This document shows, in pieces, positions 34,690-43,463 of a stretch of DNA of 64,000 bases. The number at the start of each line of letters is the position of its first letter. Position 1 is the first letter of the stretch. Origin of the DNA: a candidate division WOR-3 bacterium (GTDB lineage Bacteria > Hydrothermota > Hydrothermia > Hydrothermales > JAJRUZ01); the NCBI GenBank assembly GCA_039804025.1, contig JBDRZP010000013.1:1-64000 (forward strand), in the 5' to 3' direction. The notes under the pieces were generated by a model, which was given only the letters and a program-made list of their open reading frames with translations, was not told the DNA's origin and searched no databases. Both the position numbers and the translations under genes were made by a program.

Positions 34690-35784
34690 GTGAATATTTT
34701 TGTATTTGGAGCAACCGGTTCTATAGGGAAAAATTTTTTTTCCCTTTTAAAAAAATATCCTGAGCTTAAACCAGTTGGAATTCAGGCTCATAAGAATGAA
34801 AGAAAACTTTTAGAATTAAAGAAAAAATTTAACATTGATTTTGCTTTCATAACAGGAAAAATTGGAGAAAACAAAGAAATAATCTACGACAGGGAAAAAT
34901 TAAAGGATTTTGTAAATTCTAATAGAGTAGAAAAGATACTTTTCGGTGCCGGTGGTATTGACCTGGCTGATATATTTTTAGAAATTTTAAATTCAGGAAA
35001 AAGAGTATGTATGGCTAATAAGGAGATTATAATTGCTTTTGGAGAAATAATAAAAAATAAAAATTTAACAAATTTAATTCCTGTAGATTCAGAACATTCT
35101 TCAATTTTCAGAATTTTAAAAAATATAAAAAAGGATGAATTAAAAAAAATTATAATAACCGCTTCAGGTGGTCCTTTTTACAACATTAAAAATTCAAAAT
35201 TATCAAAAATAAGTGTAAGGGAAGCCCTTAGACATCCGAGGTGGAAAATGGGAAAAAAAATAACCATTGATTCTGCAACTCTTATAAATAAAGGTTTTGA
35301 AGTCATTGAAGCACATTACTTATTTGATATTGAACCTGAAAAAATTGATGTTCTTTATCATCCTGAAAGTAAGGTTCATGGAATGGTTTTATTAAAGGAT
35401 GGAACATATATAGCTCATATAGGTGAAACTGATATGAGAATTCCAATTCTGTATGCTCTTTTTTATCCTGAAATTAAAGAATATAAAGGATTAAAAAAAT
35501 TTTATGAAAAATTAAACTTTAAAAAATTAAAAAGGGAAAAAAGAAAATTGATTGATTTATGTTTTAAAGCTTTAAAAGAAAAAAGGGGAAAACCTGCATT
35601 TCTTATAGGAGCAGATGAAGAACTTGTTAATTTATTTTTAAAGGGCAAAATAAAATTTCCAGATATTGAAAGAATTCTTTTAAAGATTTATAAAAAAGCG
35701 CCCCATATAAATGATAGAAACTTTAATGAAATAATGAAAATTATTGAAATTTCAAAAAATTTAGTGTATAAAGAGATTAAATGA
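34690..35784 (+). CDS. dxr: 1-deoxy-D-xylulose 5-phosphate reductoisomerase
   Basis: Dxr makes 2-C-methyl-D-erythritol 4-phosphate, the committed step of the MEP isoprenoid pathway. It shows FGATGSIG (NADPH loop), FGAGGIDLADIFLEIL, ANKEIIIAFGE, PVDSEHSSIF, ITASGGPFY and RHPRWKMGKKITIDSATLIN. The best start is GTG at 34690, one base after the tyrS stop, giving the normal N terminus. A TTG start three codons earlier is possible. It overlaps rseP by four bases. Confidence 0.94.
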   Translation: MNIFVFGATGSIGKNFFSLLKKYPELKPVGIQAHKNERKLLELKKKFNIDFAFITGKIGENKEIIYDREKLKDFVNSNRVEKILFGAGGIDLADIFLEILNSGKRVCMANKEIIIAFGEIIKNKNLTNLIPVDSEHSSIFRILKNIKKDELKKIIITASGGPFYNIKNSKLSKISVREALRHPRWKMGKKITIDSATLINKGFEVIEAHYLFDIEPEKIDVLYHPESKVHGMVLLKDGTYIAHIGETDMRIPILYALFYPEIKEYKGLKKFYEKLNFKKLKREKRKLIDLCFKALKEKRGKPAFLIGADEELVNLFLKGKIKFPDIERILLKIYKKAPHINDRNFNEIMKIIEISKNLVYKEIK

Positions 35785-37040
35785 TGTCTACAATTTTAAT
35801 TACACTTTTGCTTCTATCTATATTAATATTTATTCACGAATTCGGACATTTTATTGTAAGTAAATCGCTTAAAGTTCCTGTGGAGGAGTTTTCTATTGGA
35901 TTTGGTCCTAAAATTTTATCCTTTAAAATTAAAGAAACAACCTTTAAGGTTTCCTCTATACCTTTTGGTGGTTATGTAAAAATATTTGGTGAGGAAAGTG
36001 AAGGAGAAAATTCCTTCTGGGAAAGACCATTTATAATTAAATTTTTAATCCTTATAGCAGGTGTTGTTTTCAATTTCATTTTTGGTTTTTTGATAATTTT
36101 TTTATTATTTTTTATCTTTGGAATTGTCGAATCTCCTCCTTATATTGATGAACCTCCCCAAAAAAGTCCTGCCTTTTTAAGTGGTTTTAAATTTAAAGAT
36201 AAAATATTAAAAGTTGATGGTAAAAATTTTATAAGATGGAAAGATTTTTATGCAGTTTTTCAGGATGGTGATACACACAGAGTAAAAGTATTGAGAAATA
36301 AAAAAGATACTTTCGAACTCAAACTCTGTGGAATCTGGGATGATACTCTTTCAAGGTATGATACTGGTTTAGAGCCTATTTTCTTTCCTGTTATTGGTGA
36401 AGTTTTAAAAGATTTTCCAGCTGAAAAAGCAGGTATTAAAAAAGGTGATACAGTTATAAAGATAAATAACACAGAAATAAGAAAATGGGATGAAATTCAA
36501 AAAATTATTGAAAACTCAAAAGGTGAAGAAGTTTCAATTTATGTTAAAAGGGGAAATGATACTTTAAAATTTTTAATAAAACCTGTTAAAGTTAACGATT
36601 CATATAAAATAGGTGTAAGAGCAGATATAAATTTAATAAAATTGCCTTTTTTTTCTGCTCTTTTATTTGCTTGGGAAGAAACATATTTTATAGTATATCA
36701 AACATTCAGAATTCTCTATTTACTGATAAAAAGAAAAGCTCCAATTAGTTCGGTTGGAGGTCCGGTTATGATAGGTAAAGTAATAGGAGAAACTAAAGAT
36801 AAAGGACTTTCTTCTCTCTTATTTATTCTTGCCTTCATTTCAATCAATTTAGCTCTTATAAATCTCTTTCCTTTTCCAGCACTTGATGGAGGTCATTTAT
36901 TAATAGTTATAATTGAAGCAATAGTAAGAAAAAGGCTTGCTTTTAAATTAAGAACTCTTATTCAGTTAATAGGTTTCGTTTTTCTAATTTCTCTCGCGAT
37001 CCTCATAACAATATTTGACATTCACAGGTTACTCAAATGA
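35781..37040 (+). CDS. rseP: RseP-family site-2 zinc metalloprotease
   Basis: This 419-residue intramembrane protease has HEFGH at 19-23 in the first helix, FGPKILSFKI, a PDZ domain at about 190-275 (DFPAEKAGIKKGDTVIKINN) and the second active-site segment NLFPFPALDGGHLL. It cuts transmembrane substrates such as anti-sigma factors. The ECF anti-sigma factor encoded at 52264-52836 in this window, with one TM helix, is a possible target (inference). dxr-rseP is a widespread gene pair. Confidence 0.93.
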   Translation: MMSTILITLLLLSILIFIHEFGHFIVSKSLKVPVEEFSIGFGPKILSFKIKETTFKVSSIPFGGYVKIFGEESEGENSFWERPFIIKFLILIAGVVFNFIFGFLIIFLLFFIFGIVESPPYIDEPPQKSPAFLSGFKFKDKILKVDGKNFIRWKDFYAVFQDGDTHRVKVLRNKKDTFELKLCGIWDDTLSRYDTGLEPIFFPVIGEVLKDFPAEKAGIKKGDTVIKINNTEIRKWDEIQKIIENSKGEEVSIYVKRGNDTLKFLIKPVKVNDSYKIGVRADINLIKLPFFSALLFAWEETYFIVYQTFRILYLLIKRKAPISSVGGPVMIGKVIGETKDKGLSSLLFILAFISINLALINLFPFPALDGGHLLIVIIEAIVRKRLAFKLRTLIQLIGFVFLISLAILITIFDIHRLLK

Positions 37041-37321
37041 TTGAACTAAATACACTTGGAATAATATCAAAAGCAGGGATGGGAATTATAGGTATTGAAA
37101 ATGTAAAAAAGTATCTTAAAAAATTGAAAATTAAAAAAGGATTTTTTATTTTAGCGAAGGATGCTTCTGAAACCACAAGGAAAAAAGCTTTGTTTTTAAA
37201 AGAAAAGTACAATTTACCCCTTATAGAACTTGGAACAAAAAAAGAACTTGCAAAATTTTTTAAAAAGGAGGAGGTTAGTTTTATATATGTAAAAACAAGG
37301 GGATTTTTAAAAATTATTTAA
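37037..37321 (+). CDS. L7Ae/L30e-like ribosomal RNA-binding protein
   Basis: This 94-residue protein shows the L7Ae/L30e/YlxQ fold features: TLGIISKAGMGIIGIENVKK, ILAKDASETTRKK and LPLIELGTKKELAKF. Such proteins bind kink-turn RNA. An ATGA overlap couples it to rseP. It converges with and overlaps the amidase gene by 15 bp. Confidence 0.85.
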   Translation: MIELNTLGIISKAGMGIIGIENVKKYLKKLKIKKGFFILAKDASETTRKKALFLKEKYNLPLIELGTKKELAKFFKKEEVSFIYVKTRGFLKII

Positions 37322-39451
37322 AACTATAAATTTCGCAATTCTTTTTTCCTTCCCCTTTAAAATTATAAAATATGTTCCTGAAGTCAATCTTAAATTAATT
37401 TCTTTTTTACCCTTTGAAAGCAAAAATTCTTTATAAACATTTCTTCCTGTTACATCGTAAATATTTAGAAAAGAATTATTATCTTTAAAACTTAAAATTA
37501 ATTTACCATCTTTATAATTGAAAAATTTATCATTAAATTCTTTTTCCTCAACATATAAAGGAGAAATAAAGGAAAATTTAACTGCATCAGAAATAACAAC
37601 ATCACCAGTTTGTGCATTTGAATATAAAATTAGATAAAAGGGAGAAATTAAAGTAAAGGTATCACAGAAAATCCATCCAACTTGATTTACTCCTTGAGAA
37701 TATTGATTTACATAAAAATCGAAGATTCCATTTTGAGCATATATCCTATAATGGGCATTCTGTGTTCTATTATATCCTTTTCTTACAAAAATTCTGACTT
37801 CGTAAACTCCGGAAATTAGTGATGAAAAGTCATATTTAACAGAATCATTTTGATTTGTATAAGCCCATCTATAATCTGATAAATATCCCGTGTAAGAAGA
37901 TAAATTCCAGTTGCCATAAAAATAACAAAGAGGACTCCCGTCATCTATTAAATAGAAGGACAAATTATCAATAGAATTTAAAAATCTAAATTTAACTGCA
38001 TCAAAAGCTATCTTTTTACCGGAAACATTTGAAGTATCTCCGAGTGTAACACATCCATTTATATAATTTCCACCTTTAGGCATTGGATAAACTCCAAGAC
38101 TTTTCCAAATACCATTAGAATTTCCCTGATTAACCCAGTATGGAGTAGTTTCTATCAAGTTATAAATTTTATATCTTACATTTCCCTTAAAAGAAGTATC
38201 TGCTGGTATATATACAAATATTTCATAATCTCCTGTATCAGGTAAATTTGGTGTCCATCTTGCCCAGTTAGAAACAGGATTTGTCCATGTATAAGTCCAG
38301 AAAATATGTCCTCCGTAACCTTGTCCCACATTATCCTTGAACCACCATGAAGAATAAGGTCCACCTCGTTTAAAACCCTTTGAAAGGTCATCTACTAATG
38401 TGTCTGGAGAGGGTAAATATCCCACAAGTCTCATATAATATGTCCAGTCCCAGTAAGGTCCAGGATCTGTATGAGTTGAGCCAGGAACCTCATTATGTCC
38501 TATTATATGCTGTCTATCAAAAGGAACACTAAATAAATTTATAATTGACCTTGTTATGTAAGCAGATTTTTTATACATCTCGTCAGTATACCAACCATTC
38601 TGTTCAATCCAACCTTCGTGTTCAGTTCCTATGCTTAAAGTATTATATGTCCAGTTCCCAGCATGCCAGGCAATATCTTTGTGTAAAACCATCTGGGTTG
38701 AATGTCCATCATTTGATCTCAAAACATAATGGGCAGAAACATTGGAGTTTGGATTTTGGAACCAGGAAATTGTTCCCTCATAACTTCCCTGTGTTGTGTG
38801 AATTATAACATATTGAATTGGATAAGAAGAGGGTCTGTTAGAAGGTGTGTAATTTGAAGGGTCAGCTGGGATAAACCGGTTTATGCTATCAAGTTCAGGT
38901 GCTTGGAAAATTTTTTCATGAATTTTTATTTCTTTTCCTTCAATTTTTATATTGCCTTCTTCAAATCCCTTTTTATAAATTTCAAAAAATCTATTTAATT
39001 TAAGTTCATTTCCTTTAAAATATTTTAATAGAGCTTTTTCTATATTTCCCTTTTCTTCATTCAGATATTTTCTCAAAAGGTATGCTGCAAATCTGATATT
39101 GTTTTCAACATCAAGAACAATTAATTTTAATTTACCTTTATATTGAATCTGAGTTCTTCCTTTATCATGGGTTTCACATTCAACCCATTTATCAGGAACA
39201 TAGTTTAGTTTAATATCATTAATATATATGGTATCTTCTTCAGGGATGCCCATCATCCCGTATTTTCTATCAATTGAAGGGCATAAGGGCTGGTGAAATT
39301 TTGTTTCCATATAACCTATTATTTTTAGTATATCAGGATCCACATTAAATTCCCTTGAGGCTTTTTCAATCATTTCATTATATTTTTCAAGTTCTTTAAT
39401 TCTATCATTAGGAGGAGCAGATAATATAAGTACTATAAAAAATTTAAACAT
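37307..39451 (-). CDS. Secreted peptidoglycan hydrolase: transglycosylase-like plus Amidase_2 plus golvesin-like domains
   Basis: The protein has 714 residues. After a signal peptide comes a lytic-transglycosylase-like region (about 20-150: ASREFNVDPDILKIIGYMET, then LDVENNIRFAAYLLRKYL). An N-acetylmuramoyl-L-alanine amidase domain follows (about 205-340) with zinc-site elements YVIIHTTQG, SAHYVL, GTEHEG and HNEVPGSTHTDPGP. Two golvesin/CBM-like beta domains (about 365-500 and 500-620; SSWWFKDNVGQGYG, DAVKFRFL) come next. The tail (LNIYDVTGRNVYKEFLLSKG, LTSGTYFIIL) is a Por-type sorting tail. It probably remodels peptidoglycan outside the cytoplasm. Confidence 0.8.
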   Translation of the reverse strand: MFKFFIVLILSAPPNDRIKELEKYNEMIEKASREFNVDPDILKIIGYMETKFHQPLCPSIDRKYGMMGIPEEDTIYINDIKLNYVPDKWVECETHDKGRTQIQYKGKLKLIVLDVENNIRFAAYLLRKYLNEEKGNIEKALLKYFKGNELKLNRFFEIYKKGFEEGNIKIEGKEIKIHEKIFQAPELDSINRFIPADPSNYTPSNRPSSYPIQYVIIHTTQGSYEGTISWFQNPNSNVSAHYVLRSNDGHSTQMVLHKDIAWHAGNWTYNTLSIGTEHEGWIEQNGWYTDEMYKKSAYITRSIINLFSVPFDRQHIIGHNEVPGSTHTDPGPYWDWTYYMRLVGYLPSPDTLVDDLSKGFKRGGPYSSWWFKDNVGQGYGGHIFWTYTWTNPVSNWARWTPNLPDTGDYEIFVYIPADTSFKGNVRYKIYNLIETTPYWVNQGNSNGIWKSLGVYPMPKGGNYINGCVTLGDTSNVSGKKIAFDAVKFRFLNSIDNLSFYLIDDGSPLCYFYGNWNLSSYTGYLSDYRWAYTNQNDSVKYDFSSLISGVYEVRIFVRKGYNRTQNAHYRIYAQNGIFDFYVNQYSQGVNQVGWIFCDTFTLISPFYLILYSNAQTGDVVISDAVKFSFISPLYVEEKEFNDKFFNYKDGKLILSFKDNNSFLNIYDVTGRNVYKEFLLSKGKKEINLRLTSGTYFIILKGKEKRIAKFIVLNNF

Positions 39452-39453
39452 TT

Positions 39454-39645
39454 TTAAACCTCCTTCTTTTTTATTTTCTTCAATATTTCATCTTTAAATT
39501 TCTCCGGATGTGTTTCTTCAAAAGCAGGTTTACCTATTAAAAGTAAAAAGCAATCTTCACATATTAAAAAATCACCCATTTCTATAAACCTTTCTTTTTT
39601 ATGCTTTTTATATTCCTTTCTACAATTTATGCATTTATCACTCAT
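39454..39645 (-). CDS. Small zinc-ribbon-like protein
   Basis: This 63-residue protein has two CxxC pairs: CINC near residue 5 and CEDC near 29. They resemble a treble-clef or ribbon like the ClpX N terminus (GDFLICEDCFLLLIG). It lies between rmuC and the amidase gene with only 2 nt to the latter. Function unknown; the cysteines suggest a structural zinc. Confidence 0.65.
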   Translation of the reverse strand: MSDKCINCRKEYKKHKKERFIEMGDFLICEDCFLLLIGKPAFEETHPEKFKDEILKKIKKKEV

Positions 39646-39684
39646 CTTGATAAAAATTTTAAAATTTCTTTATTAAAAAGTCAA

Positions 39685-40626
39685 TCATTTTATCCGTGTA
39701 ATGCTTTTTATGAGCTCATCAAGTATTTTATCTGCCTTATCAAGATTTTCAATTGAATTTTTTAATTGATTTTTTGCCCGTTCAAAAAAATCCCTTGTGG
39801 TTTTTATATCATTTTCAATTTTCTGTAACATACTGACAATTTCCTTTGCTTTTTCTTCAATCTTTAAACCTCTTAAACCATATAGAAGTGTGCTTAAATA
39901 AGCATAAAAAGTATTTGGGGAAACAGGTATAACTTTTTTCTCCATGCAATATTCAAAAATTTCTTTATCTTTTACAAAGGCTTCATAATAAACATTTTCA
40001 GCGGGAATATACATCAAAGCGAAATCAAAAGTTCCTTCTAAAGGTAAAATATATTTAGATGTTTCATCAATTCTATTTTTTACATCCCTAAGAAACTCGC
40101 CTCTATATTTTGAAAATTCTCTCTCATTCTCAGCACTTATCATTCTATTAAAACTATCTAAGGGAAATTTAGCATCAACTGGTATAATTTTGTCCCCGAT
40201 TTTAATTATTGCGTCAACTTTTTTCCCACTTTTAAACTGATATTGAAATTCATAATTTTCTTTAGGAAGAATCTGGTTTAAAATATTTTCTAAAAGAAGT
40301 TCTCCAAGCTCTCCGCGAAGTTTTGGTGGTTTTAGAAGGTCTTCTAATTTTTTTACATCCTCGCTAAGTTCAATAACTCTTTTTGTCGCCTCATGTAAAC
40401 CACCGAGTCTTTCCCTGACATCAGAGAAAATCTCATAAGTTTTGCTAATAGTTTGATTGATGTTTCCAGTTGCATTTTGTAGATTCTGATTTATTTCTAT
40501 TCTTAACCCATTTATCTGCTCCTGTAATAATCTTATAGACTGATCTTTTTTAAGCTCTTCTATTTTTAAATAAAGAAAAATAAAAGAAATAATTACTAAT
40601 AAAATCAAAATAATTCCTAAAATCAT
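39685..40626 (-). CDS. rmuC: DNA recombination protein RmuC family
   Basis: This 313-residue protein has an N-terminal transmembrane helix (ILGIILILLVIISFIFLYL), a coiled coil (about 25-100) and the RmuC nuclease-like core: LRGELGELLLENIL, EYQFKSGKKVDAIIKIGDK, PVDAKFPLDSF, YIPAENVYYEAFVKD and VSPNTFYAYLSTLL. In E. coli RmuC limits DNA inversions at repeats. It is shorter than the roughly 475-residue E. coli protein, the missing part being mostly coiled coil. AGGAGG lies before ATG. Confidence 0.88.
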   Translation of the reverse strand: MILGIILILLVIISFIFLYLKIEELKKDQSIRLLQEQINGLRIEINQNLQNATGNINQTISKTYEIFSDVRERLGGLHEATKRVIELSEDVKKLEDLLKPPKLRGELGELLLENILNQILPKENYEFQYQFKSGKKVDAIIKIGDKIIPVDAKFPLDSFNRMISAENEREFSKYRGEFLRDVKNRIDETSKYILPLEGTFDFALMYIPAENVYYEAFVKDKEIFEYCMEKKVIPVSPNTFYAYLSTLLYGLRGLKIEEKAKEIVSMLQKIENDIKTTRDFFERAKNQLKNSIENLDKADKILDELIKSITRIK

Positions 40627-41056
40627 TTTCTCACCTCCTTTTGATTAATAAAAAATTCAAGAATATTTATTTTAAAGAAAAATTAATGAATTTTAAAATA
40701 ATTATGAATATATTGAATTTTTCTGCCTATTTCTTGCGGGTGCTCCTAATTTAGAAATAAGATTTATTTAAACTTTGAGATTCCTTAAATTTCTTTTTAT
40801 AAATATACCGCAATTCTTCTTAACTTTAAAAACTAACTTTTGTTGTATTATGAACTATTTTTCAAAAATTTGATAGTAAATCTCCCTCAATTTTTCTCCT
40901 CTATTCAAAAAGCTTTTTTAAATTTTTCCGTTAAATTACACTTTCAAATAATCCTTAACATTTCTATATTAAAAAATTTTTTCTTTTTTATACCTTTAAG
41001 TTAAAGAACCCTATTAAACCATTATCTTTGGAATTTATAAAAATTCAATAAACTTT
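40627..41056. other. 430-bp non-coding gap between rmuC and the repeat-protein gene
   Basis: I see no credible coding frame, tRNA or terminator hairpin. It is AT-rich throughout apart from a short richer patch near 40722-40748 (TCTTGCGGGTGCTCC). A minus-strand promoter for rmuC probably lies near its left end but no clear consensus pair is visible. It may contain a small RNA or a decayed gene; nothing in it supports either. Confidence 0.4.
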
Positions 41057-43393
41057 TTAATCCATTATTAATATTTTCCTTGTTACTGTGCAATAATCTG
41101 TTTCAAGGCGTAAGAAATAAATTCCTTCAAGAATCTTTCTATCCCTCTCATTTTTCCTATCCCATCTTATTTCATAAATACCAGCATCTTGCTTTCCATT
41201 TACAAATGTCTTTAAACACCCTCCTTTAACATCATAAAGCTTAAGCATAACATTAGAAGATTTTGGAAGATAGTATCTAATTTTTGTAAAGTAATTTAAC
41301 GGATTTGGCTGAATATAAAGAGAAATAAATACCTTTGGAATATTAATTTTCTCTCCAATCTCAACAAACGGATAAAATTTCCCCCATATTCTCATCGCAT
41401 TTACTGGATGATTGTTAATATAACCAACATAACCAGAATAAGTAATAAAAACCTGATTTCCTGAACCATGTGCAAGGGCAGGTGAATACTGACTACCTGA
41501 CTGAGTTGAAACAGAAAACTCCTCAATCACATTCCCATTTGGACTAACCTTTGCACCATAAATATCAGAAAAAGAACCACTACGATAATCCTCCCAAACA
41601 ACAAAATAGTTTGTCCCATCAAAAGCAACTGAAGGAACAGACTGATTACCTGTTGCTGTTGATATCGCTATACCATTTGGATCAAGAACTGTTCCACCTG
41701 TATTAACACGAGCACCATAAATATCAGAAGAACCACTACGTTTATCCTCCCATACAACAAAATAGTTTGTCCCATCAAAAACAACTGAAGGAAAAAGTTG
41801 ATAACCTGTCGCTGTTGATATTGCTACTCCATTTGGATCAATAACCGTTCCATCCAGAGCAACACGAGCACCATAAATATCAGAAGAACCACTACGCAAA
41901 TCATGCCATACAACAAAATAGTTTGTCCCATCAAAAACAACTGAAGGACATCCTTGATAACCTGTTGCTGTTGATATCGCTATACCATTTGGATCTAAAA
42001 CTGTTCCACCTTGCGAAACACGAGCACCGTAAATATCAGAAGAACCACTACGATAATCCTCCCATACAATAAGATAGTTTGTCCCATCAAAAGTAACTGA
42101 AGGATAAAGTTTAGCACCTGTTGCTGTTGATATCGCTATACCATTTGGATCAAGAACTGTTCCACCTGTATTAACACGAGCACCATAAATATCATAAGAA
42201 CCATTACGAGTATCTACCCATACTACAAAATAATTTGTCCCATCAAAAGAAACTGAAGGATAATATTCATCACCCGGTAGTGTTGATACTGCTACACCAG
42301 TCGGATCAAAAACAAATCCACCTGGCGAAACACGAGCACCATAAATATCATAAGAGTTATTGCGATTATCCATCCATACTACAAAATAGTTTGTCCCATC
42401 AAAAGCAACCGAAGGAACATACTGACTATGTGTTATTATTGATATTAATATACCATCCGAATCAAGAACTGCTCCATTTTGAGTAACACGAGCACCATAA
42501 ATATCTACCGAAGAAGCACTTTGATCATGCCATACAACAAGATAGTTCATTCCACTAAAAGCAACTGAAGGAGAAAATTGATGACTTGTTGATGTTGATA
42601 TTGCTATACCATTTGGGTCAAGAACCGCTCCATCCGGCGAAACTCGAGCACCGTAAATATCAAAAGAAGAGAGACTGCGATCATCCTGCCACACAACAAG
42701 ATAGTTTGTCCCGTCAAAAGAAACTGAAGGAACAAACTGATTACTTATTGCTGTTGATATTGCTATACCTTCCTGATCAATAACTGTTCCATCTGGTGAA
42801 ACACGAGCACCATAAATATCAGAAGTAGAGCCACTGCGAGAATCTTCCCATACAACAAAATAGTTTGTCCCATCAAAAGCAACTGAAGGGTGTTCTTGAT
42901 CATTTGTTGCTGTTGATATTGCTATACCATTTGGATCAAGAACTGTTCCATCCAGAGCAACACGAGCACCATAAATATCATAAGAACCACTGCGAAAATC
43001 CTCCCATACAACAAGATAGTTTGTCCCATCAAAAGCAACTGAAGGAATTCCTTGATAACCTGTTGCTGTTGATATTGCTATTCCATTTGGATCAAGAACT
43101 GTTCCATCTTGCGAAACACGAGCACCATAAATATCAGAAGTAGAGCCACTGCGAGAATCTTCCCATACAACAAAATAGTTTGTCCCATCAAAAGCAACTG
43201 AAGGATGAGTTTCATCATTTGGTACAGGCATATAAATAACACTTGTATCAATAAGAAATTCCCCTGCTTTTAAATCATAAATTTTTCCAATAGTAGGGAC
43301 AGAATTTTTTCTCTCAGCATATAGATTCTGCAGCATAAATAGAAGGGCTAACTTACAGACCACTATGCCCCCCCACTTTTTTAAATAATACAT
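41057..43393 (-). CDS. Secreted tandem-repeat protein with sorting tail
   Basis: This 778-residue protein has a signal peptide, about eleven repeats of roughly 53 residues, and a Por-type tail (IQPNPLNYFTKIRYYLP, MLKLYDVKGGCLKTF, ILEGIYFLRLETD). Each repeat reads approximately PSVAFDGTNYFVVWEDxRSG, then DIYGARVSxDGTVLDPNGIA, then ISTATG. This is a four-stranded, propeller-like unit. The near identity of the copies indicates recent duplication. It is probably a surface protein; ligand unknown. AGGAGG is present. A T-arm-like motif lies 23 nt upstream. Confidence 0.8.
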   Translation of the reverse strand: MYYLKKWGGIVVCKLALLFMLQNLYAERKNSVPTIGKIYDLKAGEFLIDTSVIYMPVPNDETHPSVAFDGTNYFVVWEDSRSGSTSDIYGARVSQDGTVLDPNGIAISTATGYQGIPSVAFDGTNYLVVWEDFRSGSYDIYGARVALDGTVLDPNGIAISTATNDQEHPSVAFDGTNYFVVWEDSRSGSTSDIYGARVSPDGTVIDQEGIAISTAISNQFVPSVSFDGTNYLVVWQDDRSLSSFDIYGARVSPDGAVLDPNGIAISTSTSHQFSPSVAFSGMNYLVVWHDQSASSVDIYGARVTQNGAVLDSDGILISIITHSQYVPSVAFDGTNYFVVWMDNRNNSYDIYGARVSPGGFVFDPTGVAVSTLPGDEYYPSVSFDGTNYFVVWVDTRNGSYDIYGARVNTGGTVLDPNGIAISTATGAKLYPSVTFDGTNYLIVWEDYRSGSSDIYGARVSQGGTVLDPNGIAISTATGYQGCPSVVFDGTNYFVVWHDLRSGSSDIYGARVALDGTVIDPNGVAISTATGYQLFPSVVFDGTNYFVVWEDKRSGSSDIYGARVNTGGTVLDPNGIAISTATGNQSVPSVAFDGTNYFVVWEDYRSGSFSDIYGAKVSPNGNVIEEFSVSTQSGSQYSPALAHGSGNQVFITYSGYVGYINNHPVNAMRIWGKFYPFVEIGEKINIPKVFISLYIQPNPLNYFTKIRYYLPKSSNVMLKLYDVKGGCLKTFVNGKQDAGIYEIRWDRKNERDRKILEGIYFLRLETDYCTVTRKILIMD
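41520..43210 (-). repeat. Tandem coding repeats, about 156-160 bp unit, about eleven copies
   Basis: On the plus strand the strings CCATACAACAAAATAGTTTG and GTTGATATTGCTATACCATT recur with small changes about every 156-160 bp. The copies lie wholly inside the secreted repeat protein gene. DNA-level similarity is high enough for slippage or recombination between copies. Confidence 0.85.
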
Positions 43394-43416
43394 GATACCT
43401 CCTTTCTTTAAATCTT

Positions 43417-43427
43417 GGAATTGAACC
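43417..43427 (-). promoter_or_regulatory. T-arm-like motif upstream of the repeat-protein gene
   Basis: Sense-strand GGTTCAATTCC matches the consensus but has only two stem pairs (GG/CC). It is therefore the weakest hairpin of the seven. It ends 23 nt before the ATG at 43393 and precedes AAAGGAGG. Confidence 0.5.
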
Positions 43428-43463
43428 TTGATCTTAAATTTTAATATAAAAAAAAGAACTTGT

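Noticed and set aside
40722-40748. Short GC-richer patch in the 430-bp gap as a riboswitch or IS remnant
   Set aside because: No paired helices of a known class and no inverted repeats could be made out.
42235-43143. Plus-strand frames of 65-92 codons opposite the repeat protein
   Set aside because: They are mirror images of the coding repeats, with low-complexity His/Leu content.
41520-43210. Regularly spaced repeats as a possible CRISPR array
   Set aside because: The unit is about 158 bp with no spacers of constant size and it is fully coding on the minus strand; no cas gene is present.
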